Origin: Methanobrevibacter sp.
Lineage (GTDB): Archaea; Methanobacteriota; Methanobacteria; Methanobacteriales; Methanobacteriaceae
Assembly (NCBI RefSeq): GCF_017468685.1
Contig: NZ_JAFUHT010000084.1
Location: 1 to 40,251, forward strand
Direction of reading: 5' to 3'
Length of the DNA: 40,251 nt
Position 1 is the first letter of the stretch, and every line of letters starts with the position of its first letter. The translations under genes and the position numbers were made by a program. The notes under the pieces were generated by a model. The model was not told where the DNA came from. It did not search any database and saw only the letters and a list, made by a program, of their open reading frames with translations. Below are positions 34,954 through 40,251 of the stretch, in pieces.

Positions 34954-35843
34954 AATTTGAAGGAACTTATGTTGCAATGGTAACTCCATTCACACAAGAT
35001 AGGGAAATTGATGAAGAGGGATTTAGATCAAATATTAATTATTTAATTGAAAAAGGAGTGGCAGGTTTAGTAGGTGCGGGCACAACCGGTGAATCTGCAA
35101 CCGTTAGTCACGAAGAACATCAAAGAATCATTGATATTTTAGTTGATGAAGTTGATGGTAGAGTTGAAACTGTTGCAGGAACCGGAAGTAACGCAACTTC
35201 AGAAGCTCTTTCTTTAACTCAATACGCTTATGATGCTGGGGCAGACTCCGCATTATTAATTACTCCATACTATAATAAACCTCAACAGCATGGTATGGTT
35301 GAACATTATAGAACTATAGCTGAAGCAGTGGATTTGCCACTGATTGCTTATAATGTTCCATCACGTACCGGAATTAATATGGATGTTGACACTATTGTTG
35401 AATTAGCTAAAATTGATGGTGTTGACGCAGTAAAAGAAGCTAGTGGAAGTGTGGATAAAGTATCTGACATTTACAGGGCACTTACTCATGAAGGTCTTGA
35501 AGATGACTTCAATATTCTTTCTGGTGAAGATTCATTAACTTTACCTCTTATGGCAGTAGGTGCAACCGGTGTGATTTCTGCATCAGCTAATATTGATGCA
35601 AGAAGAATGGTTTTAATGGTGGACAGCATTTTGAATGATGATTATACCCGAGCAATGGAACTTCATTATGAGATGCTTGAATTAATCAGAGCGTTATTCA
35701 TTGAAAGTAATCCTGTACCAGTGAAAACTGCAATGAACATTATGGGACTTCCATCCGGACCGTTAAGACAACCTTTAGCTGAAATGAAAGAAGAAAATGT
35801 TGAAATACTTAAAAAAGCATTGAAAGATTCAGATTTAATTTAA
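34950..35843 (+). CDS. dapA: 4-hydroxy-tetrahydrodipicolinate synthase
   Basis: A 297-residue TIM-barrel lyase that condenses aspartate semialdehyde with pyruvate in lysine synthesis. It shows [34 protein letters not shown], the catalytic Tyr region [12 protein letters not shown], and the Schiff-base Lys in [16 protein letters not shown] overlap with lysC indicates coupling. Length is normal. Confidence 0.95.
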   Translation: MKFEGTYVAMVTPFTQDREIDEEGFRSNINYLIEKGVAGLVGAGTTGESATVSHEEHQRIIDILVDEVDGRVETVAGTGSNATSEALSLTQYAYDAGADSALLITPYYNKPQQHGMVEHYRTIAEAVDLPLIAYNVPSRTGINMDVDTIVELAKIDGVDAVKEASGSVDKVSDIYRALTHEGLEDDFNILSGEDSLTLPLMAVGATGVISASANIDARRMVLMVDSILNDDYTRAMELHYEMLELIRALFIESNPVPVKTAMNIMGLPSGPLRQPLAEMKEENVEILKKALKDSDLI

Positions 35844-35855
35844 GTTGGTAATAAT

Positions 35856-36677
35856 ATGATTAAAGTAGCAGTAACTGGAGCTGCAGGAAGAATGGGCTCC
35901 GGAATTATTAGAAAAATCACAGAACAAGATGATATGGAAGTTGTTGCAGCTATTGAAATGCCAAATACTCCTCTTGCAGGTAAAGATGCAGGTATTCAGG
36001 CTGGTATTGATGAACTTGGTGTTGCAATCACAGGTTCTGAAAATTTAGAAGAAACTCTTAAAGAATCAAAACCTGATGTATTGGTCGATTTTACAATTGC
36101 ACCTGCTGCAGTTGAAACAATTAAAACAGCAACTTCATGCGGTGTTGGGGTAGTTGTTGGAACTACTGGATTTAGCGAAGAACAAATGGAATCAAACATT
36201 AAAAATGTTAAAGAAAATAATGTTCCTGCTGTAATTTCTTCAAACATGGCAATTGGAGTAAATGTATTTTTCAATACTTTAAAAAAGTTAGCTCCATTAT
36301 TATATGATTTTGACATTGAAATTATTGAAGCACATCACAATCAGAAAAAAGATGCTCCATCAGGAACTGCTATGACTGCTTTTGAAGTAATAGCTAAAGA
36401 ATTGGATCGTGACCCTGAAGAAGTTGGCGTTTATGGAAGACAAGGTTTAGTTGGAAAAAGAACTGCTGAAGAAATAGGTGTTCATGCGATACGTGGTGGA
36501 GATATTGTCGGAGACCATACTGTGATGTTTGTAGGTGATGGTGAAAGAATTGAGCTCAAACACCAAGCACACACAAGAGAAGTATTTATAGCTGGTGTAA
36601 TCAGAGCTATCAGATACATCCCAAATGCTGAAAAAGGAATTGTTAGTAGCATGAATGATGTTTTAGGATTAGAATAG
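35856..36677 (+). CDS. dapB: 4-hydroxy-tetrahydrodipicolinate reductase
   Basis: A 273-residue NAD(P)H reductase, the next step of lysine synthesis. The nucleotide-binding motif is VAVTGAAGRMGSGI (residues 3-16). The substrate-binding/catalytic stretch is IIEAHHNQKKDAPSGTA, which carries the conserved His pair and Lys. It also has VVVGTTGFSEEQ and AIRGGDIVGDHTVMFVGDGERIELKHQA. It starts 12 bases after dapA. Confidence 0.95.
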   Translation: MIKVAVTGAAGRMGSGIIRKITEQDDMEVVAAIEMPNTPLAGKDAGIQAGIDELGVAITGSENLEETLKESKPDVLVDFTIAPAAVETIKTATSCGVGVVVGTTGFSEEQMESNIKNVKENNVPAVISSNMAIGVNVFFNTLKKLAPLLYDFDIEIIEAHHNQKKDAPSGTAMTAFEVIAKELDRDPEEVGVYGRQGLVGKRTAEEIGVHAIRGGDIVGDHTVMFVGDGERIELKHQAHTREVFIAGVIRAIRYIPNAEKGIVSSMNDVLGLE

Positions 36678-36686
36678 GTGTTTAAT

Positions 36687-37736
36687 ATGGTTAATGTGGG
36701 AGTATTAGGCGCAACCGGAATGGTTGGTCAAAGATTTATTCAACTGCTCGAAAATCATCCTGATTTTGAAGTTACAGCATTGGCGGCTTCTTCAAGATCA
36801 GCTGGTAAAAGATATGAGGATGCTACAACATGGTATATGGATAATGAGATGCCAGAATCTGTTAGGGATATTGAAGTTATAGAAACTAATCCTGATGCAA
36901 TGGATAACGATGTGGATATTGTATTTTCATCACTTCCTGCTGATTTTGCTCTTAAAGTTGAAAAAGAGTTTGCAAAAGATTATGTTGTTGCAAGTAATGC
37001 AAGTGCACACAGAATGAAGAAAAATATTCCGTTAGTCATTCCAGAAGTCAATCCTGAATGTTTAGATATGATTGATGCCCAACAGAAGGAAAATGATTGG
37101 GATGGATTCATTGTAACCAATCCAAATTGTTCAACTATTGCATTGGCATTAACATTAAAACCAATTGTTGATAATTTTAATGTCAAATCTGTTAGAGTCT
37201 CAACTATGCAGGCTGTGTCTGGTGCAGGTTATAATGGTGTTCCTTCAATGGCTATTATTGATAATCTCGTTCCTTATATTGGTGGGGAAGAGGAAAAAAT
37301 GGAAAGTGAATCACTTTATTTACTCGGTTCATATGATGGAACTGATGTTGTTAATGCCGATTTCAAATTAAGTGCATCATGTCATAGGGTACCTGTTATT
37401 GATGGTCATACTGAAGCAGTATTTATTGAATTGGCTGATGAGTTTGACATTGCTGATGTTAGTGATAAAATGGCAAACTTCAAAGGTTTACCACAAGAAC
37501 TTAATTTATTCTCAGCTCCTGAAAATCCAGTTATTGTCAAAGAGGAATCTGATAGGCCACAACCAAGAATGGATAGAAATGCAAGTAATGGTATGGCTGT
37601 AACTGTTGGTAGGCTTAGAAAAGATGTTGCATTTGATAATAGTTTTAAATATGTTTTAGTTGGACATAATACTATTCGTGGTGCTGCTGGAGCATCAATA
37701 TTAAATGCTGAATTAATTAATGATAAAATACTCTAA
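36687..37736 (+). CDS. asd: Aspartate-semialdehyde dehydrogenase
   Basis: A 349-residue NADP-dependent enzyme that makes aspartate semialdehyde, the substrate of DapA. The N-terminal motif is [18 protein letters not shown]. The active-site Cys lies in [13 protein letters not shown], and the His region in [18 protein letters not shown]. The archaeal/fungal-type length of about 350 fits. ATG 36687 has GGTG six bases upstream, starting at the dapB stop. It closes the operon; T-rich sequence after 37736 may terminate it. Confidence 0.94.
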   Translation: MVNVGVLGATGMVGQRFIQLLENHPDFEVTALAASSRSAGKRYEDATTWYMDNEMPESVRDIEVIETNPDAMDNDVDIVFSSLPADFALKVEKEFAKDYVVASNASAHRMKKNIPLVIPEVNPECLDMIDAQQKENDWDGFIVTNPNCSTIALALTLKPIVDNFNVKSVRVSTMQAVSGAGYNGVPSMAIIDNLVPYIGGEEEKMESESLYLLGSYDGTDVVNADFKLSASCHRVPVIDGHTEAVFIELADEFDIADVSDKMANFKGLPQELNLFSAPENPVIVKEESDRPQPRMDRNASNGMAVTVGRLRKDVAFDNSFKYVLVGHNTIRGAAGASILNAELINDKIL

Positions 37737-37861
37737 TTTTATCAATTTATTTTTTCTATTTTTTTTAATTTTTTTTAATTTTACTATCTGTTTTCTATAT
37801 GTTTTTGATTTTATTTTTTAGTTAGTTTAAGGGTTTAATTTAAATAGTATAAAATTAATAT

Positions 37862-37931
37862 TTTATATCAAGGAATTATATTGTACAATATATCGGAGTT
37901 TTCAAATTCATAAAAAATTAATAATTTGAAA
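37862..37931. promoter_or_regulatory. Promoter and leader inverted repeat before the coiled-coil gene
   Basis: TTTATATC near 37862 is a TATA candidate. About 30 bases downstream, in what would be the leader, TTTCAAATT (37900-37908) and AATTTGAAA (37923-37931) form a perfect 9-bp inverted repeat with a 14-base loop. ATTGTACAAT (37880-37889) is a separate palindrome. These could be an operator or a leader structure; nothing identifies the regulator. Confidence 0.35.
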
Positions 37932-37966
37932 TCGATATTGGGATAAAATTTTAACTAAGGGATAGA

Positions 37967-39124
37967 ATGGAAATAGGAATTGATGCTGAAAAAGATACGC
38001 TACAATCTTTAATTCGGTCTTGCCTATTAGAGCTCAATCAATTAAAATATGAATTAACTGAGCTTGAAGTGGAACGGGCAAATGATAACACTCCACAAAG
38101 GATAAAAGAACTCGAACAAGATATTGTAGATAAGGAAAAAGAAGTTTCTGTTATTAAATTTAAAGCTGAGGATGAAATTAACCTTTTAAAAAAACAGATG
38201 GAAGAAAAAGATATTCTGATTAAAAATCAGGAGGATAGAATTTATGAACTTGATTATGTTAACAATTCTCTTGATGAAATTAAAGAATATTTTGCTGAAC
38301 AACTTAGGGATTATAAAAAACAGGAATTGTCTGATGTTAATAATAGGTTAAATGAATCTTATAAAACAATTGCTGAAAAAGAAGCAGATATATCTAATCT
38401 TTCAAGACAAATTGATGAATATAAAATTAAGGTAATCAAATTAGAAAATAATGTTGAATCACAAACTCAGATTTTAGAACTTGAAAAGGAAATTGAGTTA
38501 AAAAATAATGAGATTAGAATTAAAGAAAGTGAAATTAATCAAATTAAAAATGAATTAGATATTTTAAAACAGCAAACAATTCCTAAAGATCAATATATTT
38601 CTCTTCAAACTCAATTCGAATCTGAAATTAATGCTATGAATAGTGAAATTACTACATTAAAAGAAGATACTATTCCTAAACAAGATTATGCTGATTTACA
38701 ATCTCGTTTTGATTCTGAAATTAAAAGTTTAGATAATCAGATTGTTGATTTACAACAAAGTACAGTTCCTAAACAGGATTACATTACTCTTAAAACTAGG
38801 TTTGATACAGAACTTGATGCAAGAGACAGTGAAATCCAATATTTAAAAGAAAGATCTATTCCTAAAGAAGATTATGTAAATCTTCAAAATCAATTACAAA
38901 ATGAAATTAATGCTCGTGAAAGTGAACTTCGTTTTATTAAGGAACAGACTGTTTCACGTGAAGATTATTTAAGACTTCAAAATGAGCTTCAAAGGAAAGA
39001 GGATAAAATTAAACGCTTAGAGGAGATTAATGCTTTCTTCAATGAACTGCAAGAAGAACAGGAAGCTTATGAAACTCAGGAAACTACTCCTCCATTCAGA
39101 TTGGAGAAAAAACAAGGTAGATAA
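37967..39124 (+). CDS. Long coiled-coil protein with 31-residue repeats
   Basis: A 385-residue protein rich in Glu, Lys, Gln and Leu, almost all predicted coiled coil; I do not recognise a named family. Residues 1-200 are a continuous heptad-like helix. Residues 204-327 are four repeats of exactly 31 residues with consensus (T/S)-(I/V)-P-K-x-(D/Q)-Y-x-x-L-x-x-(R/Q)-(F/L), and a degenerate fifth repeat spans 328-358. The Pro in each repeat should break or kink the helix, giving a jointed rod. The C-terminus is basic (PPFRLEKKQGR). There is no signal peptide or membrane segment, so it is cytoplasmic, perhaps structural. The start is ATG 37967 with a weak AGGGAT site. Confidence 0.75.
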   Translation: MEIGIDAEKDTLQSLIRSCLLELNQLKYELTELEVERANDNTPQRIKELEQDIVDKEKEVSVIKFKAEDEINLLKKQMEEKDILIKNQEDRIYELDYVNNSLDEIKEYFAEQLRDYKKQELSDVNNRLNESYKTIAEKEADISNLSRQIDEYKIKVIKLENNVESQTQILELEKEIELKNNEIRIKESEINQIKNELDILKQQTIPKDQYISLQTQFESEINAMNSEITTLKEDTIPKQDYADLQSRFDSEIKSLDNQIVDLQQSTVPKQDYITLKTRFDTELDARDSEIQYLKERSIPKEDYVNLQNQLQNEINARESELRFIKEQTVSREDYLRLQNELQRKEDKIKRLEEINAFFNELQEEQEAYETQETTPPFRLEKKQGR

Positions 39125-39481
39125 TTCTACCTAATTATTTTTTTATTTTTTGTAGTGTTTCATCTACATGCATTTTTCTAGATTATATTTTTTTTCACTG
39201 TATATTTCATTTAATTTATTTGTGATGCAATAATTTTATACTTGTATTGGAAATATGTTAAAATTATGATTTGATATTGTAATATTTTCGCTATTGATTT
39301 TCTTGAAGTTTTTTAATTTTTCTTTTTCTTACTTTTATTTACTTTATACCATAAAGTATTTATATAACCTTAAACTCATGTATTAAGTAGAAAGGTTTAG
39401 TCAACACTATAAACTTATTTTCTCATTGTTGATTATTAAACTGATCTAGTTATTTATAAAATATAAAAAAGGTGATTATTA
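39125..39481. promoter_or_regulatory. Upstream region of the thermosome gene, palindromic promoter
   Basis: No gene is visible in these 357 bases. TACTTTAT / ATAAAGTA with a 3-base centre (39340-39358) is a perfect inverted repeat that touches the TATA box TTTATATA (39359-39366). Transcription would start near 39390, leaving a leader of about 90 bases that ends in GGTGAT before the ATG at 39482. The position of the palindrome suggests control of transcription-factor binding, as in archaeal heat-shock genes. Confidence 0.5.
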
Positions 39482-40251
39482 ATGGCACAAGGACAACCAA
39501 TTTTTATTTTACCTGAAGGTACTAACAGGTCTGTCGGTAGAGATGCACAAAGAAATAACATTTTAGCTGGTAAAGTATTAGCTGAAACTGTAAGAACCAC
39601 ATTAGGTCCAAAAGGAATGGACAAAATGTTAGTTGACGGACTTGGTGACATTGTTGTAACCAACGATGGTGTAACAATCTTAAAAGAAATGGATATTGAA
39701 CATCCTGCAGCAAAAATGCTTGTAGAAGTAGCAAAAACCCAAGAAGACGAAGTCGGTGACGGAACTACTACTGCAGTTATCATTGCTGGAGAATTATTAA
39801 AAAAATCCGAAAATTTACTTGACTCTGACATTCACCCAACTATCATAGCTATGGGATACAGAAAAGCAGCAGAAAAAGCACAAGAAATCTTAGATGAAAT
39901 TGCAATCGATGATGTGGACTCTGAAACCTTAATGAAAGTAGCTATGACTGCTATGACTGGAAAAGGAACTGAAGCAGCACGTGAACCATTAGCAAAATTA
40001 ATCGTAGATGCTGTAGAAGCAGTAGAAGAAGACGGCGTAGTTGACACAGACAACATCAAAATCGAGAAAAAGGATGGAGCTGTTGTTGAAGAATCCAACT
40101 TAGTTGAAGGTGTAATTGTAGACAAAGAAAGAGTACACCCAGGTATGCCATCTGAAATCAAAGATGCAAAAATCGCATTAGTCAACGCACCATTAGAAGT
40201 AAAAGAAACCGAAATGGATGCAGAAATCACAATTACTGACCCTGCTCAAAT
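39482..40251 (+). CDS. Thermosome subunit (group II chaperonin), 3'-truncated by window edge
   Basis: The N-terminal 256 residues of an archaeal chaperonin subunit; the full protein is usually about 540. Group II chaperonins form double rings that fold proteins with a built-in lid. It shows [20 protein letters not shown], the nucleotide-binding [14 protein letters not shown] and [12 protein letters not shown], and the ATPase motif [19 protein letters not shown]. Then comes [17 protein letters not shown], and the start of the apical domain ([14 protein letters not shown]). GGTGAT lies just upstream of the ATG. The rest lies beyond the window. Confidence 0.95.
   Translation, partial: MAQGQPIFILPEGTNRSVGRDAQRNNILAGKVLAETVRTTLGPKGMDKMLVDGLGDIVVTNDGVTILKEMDIEHPAAKMLVEVAKTQEDEVGDGTTTAVIIAGELLKKSENLLDSDIHPTIIAMGYRKAAEKAQEILDEIAIDDVDSETLMKVAMTAMTGKGTEAAREPLAKLIVDAVEAVEEDGVVDTDNIKIEKKDGAVVEESNLVEGVIVDKERVHPGMPSEIKDAKIALVNAPLEVKETEMDAEITITDPAQ

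Noticed and set aside
38576-39040. The 93-base periodicity as a DNA-level repeat element
   Set aside because: The bases of the repeats differ widely while the amino-acid pattern is kept, so it is a protein repeat under selection, not a recent DNA repeat.
39400-39460. Leader of the thermosome gene as a riboswitch-like structure (GTTTAGTCAACA and TGTTGATTATTAAAC)
   Set aside because: The pairing is imperfect and A/T-rich, and no known riboswitch pattern is recognisable.

Overview
The window looks like a chromosomal stretch of a methanogenic archaeon of the order Methanobacteriales, most like Methanobrevibacter. It is A+T-rich. It carries an archaeal histone, a thermosome subunit, ribosomal protein S17e, the Hel308 helicase, a GHMP-type shikimate kinase, CDP-archaeol synthase (CarS), a tetraether-lipid synthase-like radical SAM protein, two methanofuran genes (mfnD, mfnF) and a thermonicotianamine-type synthase. 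Promoters are archaeal TATA boxes, and ribosome binding sites are GGTGAT or GGAGG. I see no mobile element, CRISPR array or rRNA.

Left part (1-11.6 kb), metal handling. A heavy-metal P1B-type ATPase with a Cys/His-rich N-terminal tail is cut by the left edge. Two small paralogous DUF6110-like proteins follow it behind a DtxR-like palindrome. Then come a MATE exporter, a five-gene nickel/peptide/opine-type ABC importer (4.9-9.9 kb), a convergent nicotianamine synthase gene and a divergent GNAT acetyltransferase gene. A 39-bp element, GTATTACT-N23-AGTAATA(C/A), occurs once before the importer and twice between the synthase and the acetyltransferase. This ties the importer, synthase and acetyltransferase into one probable regulon. 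My reading is an archaeal metallophore system, probably for nickel: synthesis, possible modification, uptake and perhaps export. This is the most interesting part of the window.

Middle (11.6-27 kb), mostly housekeeping: truA, a small membrane protein, wecB, mfnD-mfnF, divergent carS and tes-like genes, a homoaconitase-type small subunit, a zinc-finger protein, eMtaB, a histone, tRNA-Val and tRNA-Phe, an aberrant DeoC-like aldolase, Elp3, a PRC-barrel protein, a DUF2098 protein and Hel308.

Right part (27-40 kb): a thioredoxin, cbiD, a GT4 glycosyltransferase, then archaeal shikimate kinase. Two tandem secreted zinc-carboxypeptidase-like proteins follow, then chorismate mutase and S17e. A lysC-dapA-dapB-asd aspartate-family operon comes next, then a coiled-coil protein with a 31-residue repeat. 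The start of a thermosome gene behind a palindromic promoter is cut by the right edge. Nearly all functions are inferred from recognisable motifs in the translated sequence; no database search was possible.
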